This document shows, in pieces, positions 21,207-30,139 of a stretch of DNA of 38,420 bases. The stretch is from a virus, in IMG/VR virus record IMGVR_UViG_3300032731_000382, positions 1 through 38,420 of that record; one strand, given 5' to 3'. A program made the translations under genes and the position numbers. The stretch's first letter is position 1. Every line of letters starts with the position of its first letter. The notes beneath the pieces are model-generated. The model ran no database searches, was not told the origin of the DNA, and saw only the letters and a list, made by a program, of their open reading frames with translations.

Positions 21207-23452
21207 TGGCAACCGTTGGCGCAATGCGAGCCATCTTGAGCGTCAACTCTACCGCATTCCGGGCGGGACTGGGCGGGGCTCGTACTTCCCTGCTGACCTT
21301 CACGGGCGCTAGCAACACGACGACGGCGGCCGTGCTCCGCTTGGGCATGGCGTTGACGTCGGTCATTGGCCCGTTCATGGGCCTCTACGGTGCTATTCGC
21401 TCAGTTCGCGTGGCCGAGGCATTCCAGCAGGAGATGAACTCCAGCCTGGCGATCGTGGACAACGCCAGCACGGCGATACGAGAGCGGATGGAGAAGACCG
21501 CCTTCGAGGTGGCCTATGCCACCAAGTTCTCCATGGCCGAGGCGGCGGAGGCGTATTACTTCCTGGTGTCTGCCGGGCTTGATCTGGAACAGTCCATGAA
21601 GGCGCTGCCCCAGGTGGCCGCGTTTGCACAAGCCGGCATGTTCGATCTTGCGCGCGCGACGGAACTGGCTGCTGGTGCCCAGGCTGCGATGGGGATGAAG
21701 CTCAAGGACCCTGCGGCTAACCTCGTGCAGTTGACCCGGGTCACCGATGTGCTGGTGAAGGCGAACAAGTTGGCGCAGGCGTCAACAGAACAGTTCGCGA
21801 CGGCCTTGGCCAACGATGCGGCCAACGCGGGCCGCATGGCAGGGCAGTCGATCGAGCAAGTTGTTGCAGTGCTGGCCGCATTTGCCGAGAAGGGGCTGAA
21901 GGGCGAGCAAGCGGGCACGTCATACGCGCGGGCCATCAACTACTTGAGCATCCAGGCCGTGGACAACGCCGATGCGTTTCGTGCGGCTGGTGTGGCCATG
22001 TTCGACGCCTCCGATAAGACCCGCACCTTGGTTGATGTGATTGCCGACTTGGAGCGGCGATTTGCTGGCATGACGGATCGGGAGCGCGTGGCCGAGCTGC
22101 AAACCTTGGGGTTCACGAAAAAGACCATCGCCCTGATGAATACGTTGCTGGGCACGTCGGAGAGCATTCGCGGTTTCACTACAGAGCTGAATGAGGCTGG
22201 CGGAACAGCCCAAGAGGTTTCCGAAAAGCAGCTCACCCCGCTCCGCAAGGCGTGGGAGCAACTCAAAGCAGTCATGACCCAGTGGTCAATCAACACTTTA
22301 TCGCCCGCGATGGCCGAATTCGGAGAGGGGCTGTCGTTGTTACTTGATAGTACGCGGGAGTTGAACGAGGAAATGGCCACTCCAGGGATGGATGCGGAGT
22401 GGTGCCAGGCCGTGAACATGGAACTAGAAGGGACGGCGGGCTGGATTGGTTACATGGCAGACTTGTGGGATTCCATGAAGGTTGTTCTCCGCTCGATTCA
22501 GGGCACCATAACGATGATTGGGGCCGGGATTGCAGAAGTTGCGAACCTCTTGACGTTTATGCAGTTTGAGTCTCTGGATAATGCGACCCAATCGCTATCC
22601 GACTCGGCGAACGCCGCATTCACCAAGGCTAGCGAGCAGTATGAAGCGATCAGCGAGAAGGCAACCAAGTCCGATTTGATGGTATTGGAAAAGGCGAAGA
22701 AGAATCTTGCGGAGTATAAGAAGCTAAAGGGGGTAGATGAGGACTCTCCGGTAGGTGCAACGGCCGCCGCCGTTACGCCGGCCTATGATCCAAAACGAGA
22801 CCTTGCCAAAGCTGATCGGGCATTGGATGTTTCTTATTCAGCGGCCGAGAAACTTCTTTCGCAAAAGGCTTATGCGTCTGCCGATGCGGCCTTTGCCGCG
22901 GCTGATGCGGCCCATACTGCCGCCTACAAGGCCGCTGCGGACCGAGCCACAGTAAAGCCGACGGAAACACAACAGCAAAACGCGGTCGCAAAAGCCATGG
23001 GCGACACCTTGGACGACGGCATGGGCCCTCTTGAAGCCCAAATGAACAAGGCCAAGACCATCTTCAACCGAACCCGTACGCCGCTGGAAAAGTTCAACGC
23101 CCAAATGGAAGACCTCAACACGCTCCTGGAGGTTGGGGCGTTTGCCGGCATGGGTGGGCAAGAGACATACGACCGGGCAGCCAAAGCGGCTCAAGAGGCG
23201 TACGACAAGGCATCCGGGTCTGACAAGGGGCGAGCCGAGCCGCCCGCGTTGGCCCGACTCGGTAGCCAAGATATGTATGAGATGATCCGCCAGAACCGCA
23301 TGGGCGACACGGGCAAGGAACAGCCGCTCGTCAAAGAAATGCAGTACGTCGGGGCGGGTGTTGCCAACGTAGTCGATGGCATTGGCGATATGACCGACGA
23401 GCTACGCGACTTAAACCGGAAATTCGATGGCGGAGAGGAGCTTGACTGGTGA
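21206..23452 (+). CDS. Phage tail tape measure protein
   Basis: 748 residues. The N-terminal part is the TP901-like tape measure domain: MRAILSVNSTAFRAGLGGAR, then EAFQQEMNSSLAIVDNAS, FEVAYATKFSMAEAAEAYYFLVSAG, QAAMGMKLKDPAANL, and TRTLVDVIADLERRFAGMTDRE, LGFTKKTIALMNTLLG. Hydrophobic helices lie near residues 45-75 and 405-450. The C-terminal 280 residues are long, alanine-rich helices with repeats of A-A-D/K. It sets tail length; at about 1.5 Å per residue this length corresponds to a tail of about 110 nm. The short length suggests a modest tail. It overlaps the next gene by four bases. Confidence 0.93.
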   Translation: MATVGAMRAILSVNSTAFRAGLGGARTSLLTFTGASNTTTAAVLRLGMALTSVIGPFMGLYGAIRSVRVAEAFQQEMNSSLAIVDNASTAIRERMEKTAFEVAYATKFSMAEAAEAYYFLVSAGLDLEQSMKALPQVAAFAQAGMFDLARATELAAGAQAAMGMKLKDPAANLVQLTRVTDVLVKANKLAQASTEQFATALANDAANAGRMAGQSIEQVVAVLAAFAEKGLKGEQAGTSYARAINYLSIQAVDNADAFRAAGVAMFDASDKTRTLVDVIADLERRFAGMTDRERVAELQTLGFTKKTIALMNTLLGTSESIRGFTTELNEAGGTAQEVSEKQLTPLRKAWEQLKAVMTQWSINTLSPAMAEFGEGLSLLLDSTRELNEEMATPGMDAEWCQAVNMELEGTAGWIGYMADLWDSMKVVLRSIQGTITMIGAGIAEVANLLTFMQFESLDNATQSLSDSANAAFTKASEQYEAISEKATKSDLMVLEKAKKNLAEYKKLKGVDEDSPVGATAAAVTPAYDPKRDLAKADRALDVSYSAAEKLLSQKAYASADAAFAAADAAHTAAYKAAADRATVKPTETQQQNAVAKAMGDTLDDGMGPLEAQMNKAKTIFNRTRTPLEKFNAQMEDLNTLLEVGAFAGMGGQETYDRAAKAAQEAYDKASGSDKGRAEPPALARLGSQDMYEMIRQNRMGDTGKEQPLVKEMQYVGAGVANVVDGIGDMTDELRDLNRKFDGGEELDW

Positions 23453-24435
23453 GCATTCTCTGGGTACGGATCGAGCCTGATTCTGGTGGGGGGAAAACCG
23501 ACGTTTCCTCTGCCGGCAAGAACACGACTTACCACAAAAAGCTGATCGTCCTGACCGACGACTACAACGATGGTCCGCTTACGATTGCGGCCCACTCGGA
23601 CTTCCCGAAACCCTTCGAGGTGTATTCCGCCGGATCGGATTACGATGCCGACGCTGTGGCAACGGGGGTCACATGGGCACGCGACAAGAAGCAGCCGAAG
23701 CTCTGGCGGGCTCGTGTTACGTATACAGTCATGCCGGGTATTGACACCACTGGTGGTGGCGGGGCTGATATCACGTCCTATTCACCAAGCGTTCGGACGT
23801 GGAAGATACCATACGAAGAGGTAGTGTGGATGGCCCGCCGGCAATTGGTCGGCACTACCTGGACTGCCCCTGCAGAGACCTTCACGGTAGCGATGGCGCG
23901 GGCCCGTGAGCTAGTACGCAACTCTGTCAATGAGATGTTTGCCACGGGGATTGCCACGCTCAAACACGCTTTGGCAGTCGAGCTAGGATTCTACTCGTGG
24001 AACTACAGTCTGACCCAGGCTGACGCCTACGAGGATGTAGTCAACTCTGACACGTTCTGGGGATTTTCCCCGGGTACGGTGAAGATGGTCTCAATCAGTG
24101 GCGCAAGCACCAGCGTACAAAATTCAGTTGTCTACCGCGTGTCATACGAGTTTCATATCCGGAGTGACGGATGGGGCGAGCCAATTGCAGACCACGGCTA
24201 TAACCAACACACGGCAACCGGCTCCGTTCCTACTGGAGTGCGGGCTGTGCTGGACAACCTCGGAAGAACGAAAGCGACGCCGAGCCTATTGGACGGGGCG
24301 GGCTATGCTGCCGGCGGTGTGTCGGCTCCCATCGCAGTGGGCGGAACGCCCTACCTGGTGAAATGGCATCACCTGGAGGCGGCTCCGTTCCTAACCCTTG
24401 GGCTGCCGACTCGGGCGAGTCTCGCCATTACATGA
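23449..24435 (+). CDS. Distal tail region protein of unknown function
   Basis: 328 residues, GTG start overlapping the tape measure stop. Beta-rich with a glycine-rich insertion (GGGGAD near residue 105) and strands like LWRARVTYTVMPG, VVYRVSYEFHIRSDGW. Position directly after the tape measure suggests a distal tail or baseplate component, but the sequence does not match distal tail families that I can name. Its end shows KWHHLEAAPFLTLGLP. Ends with ATGA overlap to a frame not considered real. Confidence 0.65.
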   Translation: MSILWVRIEPDSGGGKTDVSSAGKNTTYHKKLIVLTDDYNDGPLTIAAHSDFPKPFEVYSAGSDYDADAVATGVTWARDKKQPKLWRARVTYTVMPGIDTTGGGGADITSYSPSVRTWKIPYEEVVWMARRQLVGTTWTAPAETFTVAMARARELVRNSVNEMFATGIATLKHALAVELGFYSWNYSLTQADAYEDVVNSDTFWGFSPGTVKMVSISGASTSVQNSVVYRVSYEFHIRSDGWGEPIADHGYNQHTATGSVPTGVRAVLDNLGRTKATPSLLDGAGYAAGGVSAPIAVGGTPYLVKWHHLEAAPFLTLGLPTRASLAIT

Positions 24436-24445
24436 GGTTTTGCAA

Positions 24446-24811
24446 ATGGCCTTCATGCGTATGTCACCAGCGACCGGCCGGCGGTTCCAGGGGGCCATGC
24501 GGCTTGGTGATACGCGACCTCATGGGTTTCGTGGGATCATGCCCATGTCCGGCCATGTGGCCGGTGACGAAGAAACGATAGCGATTGAACTGAACGCGAC
24601 CCTCGTGGCATCAGGCAGTGCAGCCGCATACGTGCGAGTGCGAAACCCGGCCAGCGGGGCCTACACGACCGACACGGGCGATGCCATTACCGTGAAGGAC
24701 TCGCGAGAGGTTGGCTACAACGGAGTAAGCGGGGCCAAAGGTGCTGCGATAGTCAAGTTTTTGAGCGACGGCACGCGATACGGCGAGCTGGTCGATTTAG
24801 AGTGCCCATAA
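24446..24811 (+). CDS. Phage tail-region protein of unknown function
   Basis: 121 residues from ATG at 24446, selected because GAGG lies eight bases upstream and because homology-like order begins at MAFMRMSPATGRRFQGAMRL. The sequence has a beta pattern with VAGDEETIAIELNATLVASG, AYVRVRNPASGAYTTDTGD and AIVKFLSDGTRYGELVDLE. A frame from 24432 (49 codons) overlaps it on the same strand and is probably not used. Function unknown; virion component by context. Confidence 0.6.
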   Translation: MAFMRMSPATGRRFQGAMRLGDTRPHGFRGIMPMSGHVAGDEETIAIELNATLVASGSAAAYVRVRNPASGAYTTDTGDAITVKDSREVGYNGVSGAKGAAIVKFLSDGTRYGELVDLECP

Positions 24812-24826
24812 TTGGAGGTTTGACCC

Positions 24827-25339
24827 ATGTCGACAATCAGCCGCGCCACATACAAGACCAGCATCAACGCCACGCTCTTGCTCGAAGGCCCCGAGGTTGA
24901 GGACCAGAAACTAACGCCGTCCAAAGTGAATGCGGATGAGGTGATATTCACCCCAACGTCAACACCGCCGGGCTCTCATTATCTGGTCGAGGAAATCCTG
25001 CTCGCCAGTTCAGGGGCCCAGAGTGATACGATCGACCTGGCCGCGTGGTCGGATACCGAGGGAGCGACGAAAAACTCGGTGGGCCTCAAGGTGCAGGCAA
25101 TTCGGGTAACGGCACTCTCGACCAACGATGGTGATTTCACAATCGCCGGTGGCGATGCGGACGCATACGAACTGTTCGGCGTGGGCAACGAGGTTGACAT
25201 ACCGCCCGGGGCTGAGATGAGCTTTCGGTTTGGCGACAACCTGGCCGACATCGGGCCCTCTTCGGGCGGTGGAGATACAGACATCAAATTCAGCGGGACC
25301 GGCGGCGATACGCTGACGGTGGAGATGATCATCGGATGA
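24827..25339 (+). CDS. Phage structural-type protein of unknown function
   Basis: 170 residues; TTGGAGGTTTGACCC gives a GGAGG ribosome site. Acidic and beta-rich: RATYKTSINATLLLEGPEVE, EVIFTPTSTPPGSHYLVEEI, VQAIRVTALSTNDGDFTIAG, GNEVDIPPGAEMSFRFGD and a glycine/aspartate-rich end (GGGDTDIKFSGTGGD). Such small beta proteins often form baseplate or fibre collars. No specific family. It overlaps the Cys-rich gene by four bases. Confidence 0.6.
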   Translation: MSTISRATYKTSINATLLLEGPEVEDQKLTPSKVNADEVIFTPTSTPPGSHYLVEEILLASSGAQSDTIDLAAWSDTEGATKNSVGLKVQAIRVTALSTNDGDFTIAGGDADAYELFGVGNEVDIPPGAEMSFRFGDNLADIGPSSGGGDTDIKFSGTGGDTLTVEMIIG

Positions 25340-25863
25340 GTTGGCGGTGGTGTTGTTGCTCAAGGCTCTGTGCGAACATCATTCCTGATTGCCGCCCCGT
25401 TGGGTCGCTGTCCGTGGGTGTAGAAATTCCCGTCGGGGCGTTTGTTCCAGACTACTGCTCGTCATACGGCGACTTGTCGGGATCGTACGTCCTTACGTGT
25501 GGCGGACCCACGGTGTGCTATAGCTGGACGTATACGGCGGGGAATATATTTGACGAGACAGTTGGGTGCTGTGCATGGTGGGACCTAAAACTGACGGCTG
25601 CTGTAACGTGCTTTAAGTACGCGCCATATATTGGATATTGTCAGTGGACCCTGTTGGTCGAGGTAGAGAAAACCTCTGGGGCAGCGAAACAAACGTGGAG
25701 TTACGGAGCACTTCAGAAGCCGCTGATAGGCGACTCGATAACACTAACGTGCAGCGCGGGTGTCAACTGGGGAACCCCACCCGTGTGTCCAGCGGGACGA
25801 TGGCCGTTTGACAAAGACAGCTTTCCCGGCAGCCTGGAACTGACACTGGATATTGCCCCGTGA
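25336..25863 (+). CDS. Cysteine-rich phage protein
   Basis: 175 residues with 14 cysteines, including CCC near residue 6 and CC at about residue 78, and many aromatic residues (W, Y). The rest is a beta-rich pattern: GSYVLTCGGPTVCYSWTY, LKLTAAVTCFKYAPYIGYCQWTLLVEV, DSITLTCSAGVNWGTPPVC. The cysteines could bind zinc or form disulfides; with no signal peptide visible, disulfides would form only after release from the cell. The family is not recognised. It overlaps the next gene by four bases. Confidence 0.6.
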   Translation: MSWRWCCCSRLCANIIPDCRPVGSLSVGVEIPVGAFVPDYCSSYGDLSGSYVLTCGGPTVCYSWTYTAGNIFDETVGCCAWWDLKLTAAVTCFKYAPYIGYCQWTLLVEVEKTSGAAKQTWSYGALQKPLIGDSITLTCSAGVNWGTPPVCPAGRWPFDKDSFPGSLELTLDIAP

Positions 25864-26210
25864 TCGACTGCTCCCCGCTAACACCGATCGATGCCATGCG
25901 CGGCTTCTGCCCGCTATGCGATCCCAAAGCCCGGCGGCCGATGTTGCTACACGCAAAGAGGAATTGCCCCAAACGCCCTGTGATTGTCCTAACGCGGCAA
26001 GAGCTTATCGAAAAAGACATTGCCGATGACATCACCCCCGACACACGACAAGCGGAAGAAATCCACAAGACCCTAGCCGAGAAGTGCTTCAACGGTTGCC
26101 GCAACTGGCGGCGCTACTGTCGCGCTATCACGGGGCCACCGGAAGAACAAGCGCAGCGGTTTATGGAGCAACATCTAACGGCCGACTGCGACCAGTTCAC
26201 CCCAAGATAA
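25860..26210 (+). CDS. Small cysteine-rich protein, possible zinc ribbon
   Basis: 116 residues, GTG start overlapping the previous stop. Eight cysteines, with FCPLCDP (CxxC, residues 17-20), then a NCPKRP and a second group KCFNGCRNWRRYC (near 75-87). This spacing suggests one or two zinc sites, perhaps metal-stabilised helices. The middle is charged (TRQELIEKDIADDITPDTRQ). It is the last gene before the glycan cluster and only four bases separate it from the first glycosyltransferase, so it may be cotranscribed with it. Function unknown. Confidence 0.6.
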   Translation: MIDCSPLTPIDAMRGFCPLCDPKARRPMLLHAKRNCPKRPVIVLTRQELIEKDIADDITPDTRQAEEIHKTLAEKCFNGCRNWRRYCRAITGPPEEQAQRFMEQHLTADCDQFTPR

Positions 26211-26214
26211 ACCG

Positions 26215-27267
26215 ATGCACACCCACGTATACCTGATCGGCTACCCAAGCGAAGTCGGCGGGGCGAATACACAGGTCTGGCACTGGCTCAAACTGATGAG
26301 GCGTTTCGGTGTTGAGACCACGGTGGTGCCGACGTGGCGGGGTAATGAGGAATGGGACAAGCGAATCCGGGCCATCGGCTGCAAGATCCTGGTCCCCACT
26401 GATCGCACGTTTCCCGTCCCCGATGGTGCGGTGTGCGTGTCGTTCTGCAATTCCCACTTCGAGAGCAAGGCCCACCAGCTACAGGCCCGGGGCTGCCGGC
26501 TGATTTATGTCCCGTGCATGAACTACCTAAACGGAACGCTCCTCAACCATCACCAGAAATACGGGCCGTTTGATCGGTATGTTCTCCAGTCCCACTCGCA
26601 ACAGAAGTGGCTGTCGTCTCCGCTTTCTGATTTCGGTGTCAAGCCGGAACAGTGCCACGTAATCCGCGGGGCCTTCGACTGGTCCGAGTTCTCTTTCGAG
26701 CCACGGCGTCGATGGCCCGACGCCCCATTTATCGTTGGCCGGCTGTCGCGTCCGGATGCTTTCAAATTCTCGTGGCGTACGTGGGATCTGTTTGGGTGCA
26801 TCCGAAAAGAGATCCCGACAACGAAAGTGCGGATCATGGGCTGGCACAAGCGAGTCGAGCAGCACATCGGCGAGCCGCCTGGCTGGGTAGAGGTGCTCCC
26901 GGCCAAGAGTGAGTCGGCGGAGGACTTCCTCCGCTCGCTCCACTGTATGTGCCAAGTCGGTGGGGATCACTGGGATGAGCCACGGTCAACGGAGAACTGG
27001 CCCCGCGTGGGGCTGGAGGCGATGGCGTCTGGGGTGCCGGTCGTCGCGGAGTCCCGCGGCGGGTGGCCAGAGATGATCGAACACGGCGAAACTGGCCTCT
27101 TGGGGCACAGCATCGACGAGATAGCCTCTCACGTCGTCAGGCTTGGCCGTGACGAGGCGTTACGGATGCGGTTGACAAGACAGGCCCACGACGCCCTCCG
27201 GGGCTCTCTGGCCGAGCCAGGGGGCTTGTGGGCTGGATGGGAGAAGGTATTCGAGTCGGTAGCATGA
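26215..27267 (+). CDS. Glycosyltransferase, GT4-like (GT-B fold)
   Basis: 350 residues. The N-terminal Rossmann half has HVYLIGYPSEVGGANTQVWH, with the G-G-A-N loop that contacts the acceptor side. The C-terminal half holds FIVGRLSRPDAFKF (around 172-185) and the donor-binding stretch NWPRVGLEAMASGVPVVAES followed by GGWPEMIEHGETGLL (261-296), with the E-x7-E pattern of GT4 (E268 and E286 region). It should transfer a sugar from a nucleotide-sugar donor; donor and acceptor are unknown. It is the first of eight consecutive modification genes and overlaps the sulfotransferase-like gene by four bases. Confidence 0.88.
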   Translation: MHTHVYLIGYPSEVGGANTQVWHWLKLMRRFGVETTVVPTWRGNEEWDKRIRAIGCKILVPTDRTFPVPDGAVCVSFCNSHFESKAHQLQARGCRLIYVPCMNYLNGTLLNHHQKYGPFDRYVLQSHSQQKWLSSPLSDFGVKPEQCHVIRGAFDWSEFSFEPRRRWPDAPFIVGRLSRPDAFKFSWRTWDLFGCIRKEIPTTKVRIMGWHKRVEQHIGEPPGWVEVLPAKSESAEDFLRSLHCMCQVGGDHWDEPRSTENWPRVGLEAMASGVPVVAESRGGWPEMIEHGETGLLGHSIDEIASHVVRLGRDEALRMRLTRQAHDALRGSLAEPGGLWAGWEKVFESVA

Positions 27268-27893
27268 AACTCTATCAGCGGATCTTGATTTGTGGAGCGG
27301 CCAGACAGGGAAACACCCTTTTGATGCATCTGTTAGGGACTGGCTTCCGGGGCGTCCGGATATGCCACGGCGAGCGGGTGCCCAGTAGTGAGGCCAGCCG
27401 GCCAGGCCGCATGTTGATCGGCAAGCGACCGGGCTCGATTGTGGCCGTCGACCAGTTGCTCGGGCAGTGGGATATTGGAATCATCTTTACCATGCGCGAC
27501 CCCCGCGACGTGATGACCTCGCGCCACACGGGCAACGAGTATTGGCGACGTGCCCAACAGTGGGCAGACCGCGCAGCGATTGTGCGACAGCACAGCCAAC
27601 ACCCACGGGCCATGGTCGTTCGGTTCGAGCGGCTGATTCGTCACCCAGAGAAGGTGCAAGAGGAGATCGGCTGCAAGTTCAACCTGATCCCACAGCGGCC
27701 GTTTTCTGAATGCCATCAGCATTTTGACGAGGCGGACGCGGAAGGGGTTCACGCGATGCACGGGGCCCGGCCACTGGACCGATCTAGAATCGGACATTGG
27801 CGAGAGACGGACGAAAAGCGGCGGATTGTATCCGACGCGATTCGCGATATACCGGACCTTGAATTCTGGATGAAAGAGTGGAGCTATGTTTGA
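27264..27893 (+). CDS. Sulfotransferase-like protein
   Basis: 209 residues from ATG at 27264, overlapping the glycosyltransferase stop (ATGA). The N-terminus, RILICGAARQGNTLLMHLL, is a PAPS 5'-phosphosulfate-binding-type loop (residues 10-20). IIFTMRDPRDVMTSRH (73-88) is the 3'-phosphate-binding motif, RDPRDVxxSxxH. VVRFERLIRHPEKV near 125-138 is the typical later element. The protein therefore probably transfers sulfate from PAPS to a hydroxyl, most likely on the sugar made by the neighbouring genes. PAPS synthesis genes are not in the window, so the host must supply it. Confidence 0.82.
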   Translation: MKLYQRILICGAARQGNTLLMHLLGTGFRGVRICHGERVPSSEASRPGRMLIGKRPGSIVAVDQLLGQWDIGIIFTMRDPRDVMTSRHTGNEYWRRAQQWADRAAIVRQHSQHPRAMVVRFERLIRHPEKVQEEIGCKFNLIPQRPFSECHQHFDEADAEGVHAMHGARPLDRSRIGHWRETDEKRRIVSDAIRDIPDLEFWMKEWSYV

Positions 27894-28533
27894 CGATCTC
27901 CGAGCGAAGTATCCCTGGCCTACCGAAAAGCCCGACGTGCCGCCAAAGCTCGTAAAAGGTGGCGGGATCTTCGGGTGGTTCCACGGCGAGAACCAGGTGG
28001 TTCTGAAAACGCTGTTGACTCCCGAGACCAAGCTGGTTGTGGAGCTTGGGGCGTTTCTGGGATTGTCAACCAAGTATCTGGCGGAGTGGGCACCCAACGC
28101 CACAATCATCACAATCGACCACTGGAAAGGCTCGGCCGAACACCAGAACCCAAAAGCATACGGTGACATTCTCGGCGTGATGTTCGAGAAGTTCTGTGTC
28201 CACCTCTGGGACTATCGGGACCGCATAATTCCGATGCGGACCACGACGATTGAGGGGTTGTTGGAATTGCGGGCCGTTTTGCCGGTCGCCCCGGCGGTGG
28301 TCTACATCGACGCCGGCCACGAAACCGGCCCGGTGTATGCCGATGCCATGTTGAGCATGGCCAATTGGCCCGACGCCCATATCGTCGGCGATGACGGGTG
28401 CTGGACAAGCGTCATGGAGGCGCACAAGAACATGCGGCCCATGCTTCCGGAGGGGCGTGAGCTGTACTGCAATGCCGTCTGTTGGGAGATACCACCGAGG
28501 GGCGTTGCGCGGACCTGGGAGAAACCATCGTGA
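27886..28533 (+). CDS. Class I SAM-dependent methyltransferase (Methyltransf_24-like)
   Basis: 215 residues, overlapping the sulfotransferase-like gene by eight bases. Motif I is VVELGAFLGLSTKYLAE (51-67), with the acidic end of strand 2 at TIITIDHW (73-80) and a later strand VVYIDAGHE (138-146), which in the O-methyltransferase group TylF/CmcI-like holds the metal or substrate. GDDGCW (168-173) follows. These features suggest an O-methyltransferase acting on a sugar or related hydroxyl. Substrate is unknown. It is followed by another glycosyltransferase with a GTGA overlap. Confidence 0.82.
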   Translation: MFDDLRAKYPWPTEKPDVPPKLVKGGGIFGWFHGENQVVLKTLLTPETKLVVELGAFLGLSTKYLAEWAPNATIITIDHWKGSAEHQNPKAYGDILGVMFEKFCVHLWDYRDRIIPMRTTTIEGLLELRAVLPVAPAVVYIDAGHETGPVYADAMLSMANWPDAHIVGDDGCWTSVMEAHKNMRPMLPEGRELYCNAVCWEIPPRGVARTWEKPS

Positions 28534-29552
28534 GGCTACGATTTCTATACGACGACGCGGAGCACGCCACGCCGCTCCTTCGAGTGCATGACATCCTCGC
28601 GGGGCAAGGCGTCGACCTCGTGGCCGAGGAAACGCACAGCGCGGAGTCGGTTGTGCGACTGGTCGAGCCGGATACCGACGTTCTGCTGATTCACCAGACG
28701 CTAATGAGCGACGATGCTTTGGACTGCGGGAAGCCGATCGTGATCCTAGAGCGGGTCGACGGTGCTCAACTGGCCGCGTCTCGACGATGGTTGTCTGCTC
28801 CGAACGTTGTGGCGGTATTCAAGGGCTACAGTTACCGACAGCCCGACTTGCACAACGTATATCGCGGTCGCTACCACGCCCACCTATTGAAGCAAGCCGG
28901 CTTGACGATCACTCCCGGCAGCCAGAGCAGCGCGGTTGCCGGCATGCCCTCCCCTCAGCTCTCGACCGCCGAGCTAGAGAAGATCCGCACGGGATACGGC
29001 TTCGGGGCGTATACCAAAATGGACACACCACGGGGGCAGATGGTCGACTTTGCCTCACAGCGCGATTTCGACCTGCACTGTGTGGGGTATATCGACTACA
29101 AGGGCTCAGAGATCGAGAAGCACCGGCTGGCGGCAATGGACGCGGCCGAGGCCCATGAGGCAGCCAACCCAGAGACAACGGTTATCGGTCGCGGTCGCCC
29201 CCTTCGCCCGGCCGAATATCTGTCGACCATGTTTTCGAGCAAGACGGTTGTTTCGCCGTGGGGGTGGGGGGAGGCGTGTCACCGGGACTATGAAGCGTGG
29301 CTGCTTGGGGCGGTGCTCATCAAGCCGACCATGGAGCACGTCGCCACATGGCCGGACATTTACCGACCGAACGAAACATATATTCCGTGCCGAATGGATT
29401 TCTCTGATCTGCCTGAGATCGTCGCGCGTGTTGCGGCCGAGTGGCCCGACTGGCGACAGAGACGGGAGACGGCGCGGGAGTTGGCTCTGGAAGCAGGAAA
29501 CCCTAAGCGAGTGGCGCGACGAATCGCGGGCACTCTTGAGAAGGTACTATGA
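28530..29552 (+). CDS. Glycosyltransferase, exostosin/GT1-like
   Basis: 340 residues from GTG at 28530, overlapping the previous stop. The first half has MRLRFLYDDAEHATPLLRVHDILA and a DVLLIHQTLMS strand. The C-terminal half has FDLHCVGYIDYKGSEIEKHR and the conserved stretch VVSPWGWGEACHRDYEAWLLG (240-260) followed by AVLIKP, which is the donor-site signature of exostosin-like and related GT-B proteins, often in O-antigen or glycan clusters. Likely role is transfer of one sugar of the product. It is coupled to the next methyltransferase by an ATGA overlap. Confidence 0.78.
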   Translation: MRLRFLYDDAEHATPLLRVHDILAGQGVDLVAEETHSAESVVRLVEPDTDVLLIHQTLMSDDALDCGKPIVILERVDGAQLAASRRWLSAPNVVAVFKGYSYRQPDLHNVYRGRYHAHLLKQAGLTITPGSQSSAVAGMPSPQLSTAELEKIRTGYGFGAYTKMDTPRGQMVDFASQRDFDLHCVGYIDYKGSEIEKHRLAAMDAAEAHEAANPETTVIGRGRPLRPAEYLSTMFSSKTVVSPWGWGEACHRDYEAWLLGAVLIKPTMEHVATWPDIYRPNETYIPCRMDFSDLPEIVARVAAEWPDWRQRRETARELALEAGNPKRVARRIAGTLEKVL

Positions 29553-30124
29553 TAACCACAGAACAAGCGGGGAAGGTAAAGGCATTGTGCGCCAAGCACT
29601 CCGCCCACCGACTGTCAAAATACCGCGACTGGCGAATGGCGTGCCAGCTTGCCGCGTATCATGCCACACTGCTCGGCCTCCGCGATAGTCCGCCGCTCAA
29701 GATCCTAGACTTGGGCGGCGGCTTGTCCTACTTCGCGGCAGAGTGCAAATCACTGGGGCACGATGCTACGACGATGGATCTGCCGGAGGAGTTGCCGGAG
29801 GCTGTGGCCGAGGCGCTCGGAGTGCGGTACATACCCCACATGATCGTTTCCCGCGTCCCGTTGCCTGGGACTGAGACATACGATCTTATCACGGCGATGC
29901 GGCTGAACCTCACGGAGCCGGATCGATGGCAGTGGGACGAATACCGGATATTTGCCGACGAGATCCTTGGGCGTCTCAACCCGGGCGGGCGTTGGTTCAT
30001 GGACCCCAACCGTGGCGAGAACGTGGCGTTTGTCCTGGACGCGGCGAAGTGGAGAGAGATTCTTGGGGACCAGGTGACGGCCGAAAATCCGAGCCGCTCA
30101 ACCGTATTGATAACGAAACGCTAA
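29549..30124 (+). CDS. Class I SAM-dependent methyltransferase
   Basis: 191 residues. Motif I is KILDLGGGLSYFAAECKSLG (51-70), and ATTMDLPEELPEA is the end of strand 2 with the acidic residue that binds ribose. YDLITAMRLNLTEPDRW and LNPGGRWFMDPN complete the pattern. It resembles small-molecule or sugar methyltransferases; N-, O- or C-methylation cannot be told. It differs from the methyltransferase at 27886, so the cluster could place two distinct methyl groups. Starts with ATG overlapping the previous stop by four bases. Confidence 0.8.
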   Translation: MITTEQAGKVKALCAKHSAHRLSKYRDWRMACQLAAYHATLLGLRDSPPLKILDLGGGLSYFAAECKSLGHDATTMDLPEELPEAVAEALGVRYIPHMIVSRVPLPGTETYDLITAMRLNLTEPDRWQWDEYRIFADEILGRLNPGGRWFMDPNRGENVAFVLDAAKWREILGDQVTAENPSRSTVLITKR

Positions 30125-30139
30125 AGACGGCGGTGTACT

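Noticed and set aside
24432-24581. 49-codon plus-strand frame starting with ATGA overlap
   Set aside because: It is fully overlapped by the frame from 24446, which has a better ribosome site and a protein-like composition; the 49-codon product is rich in C, P and W by frame effect.
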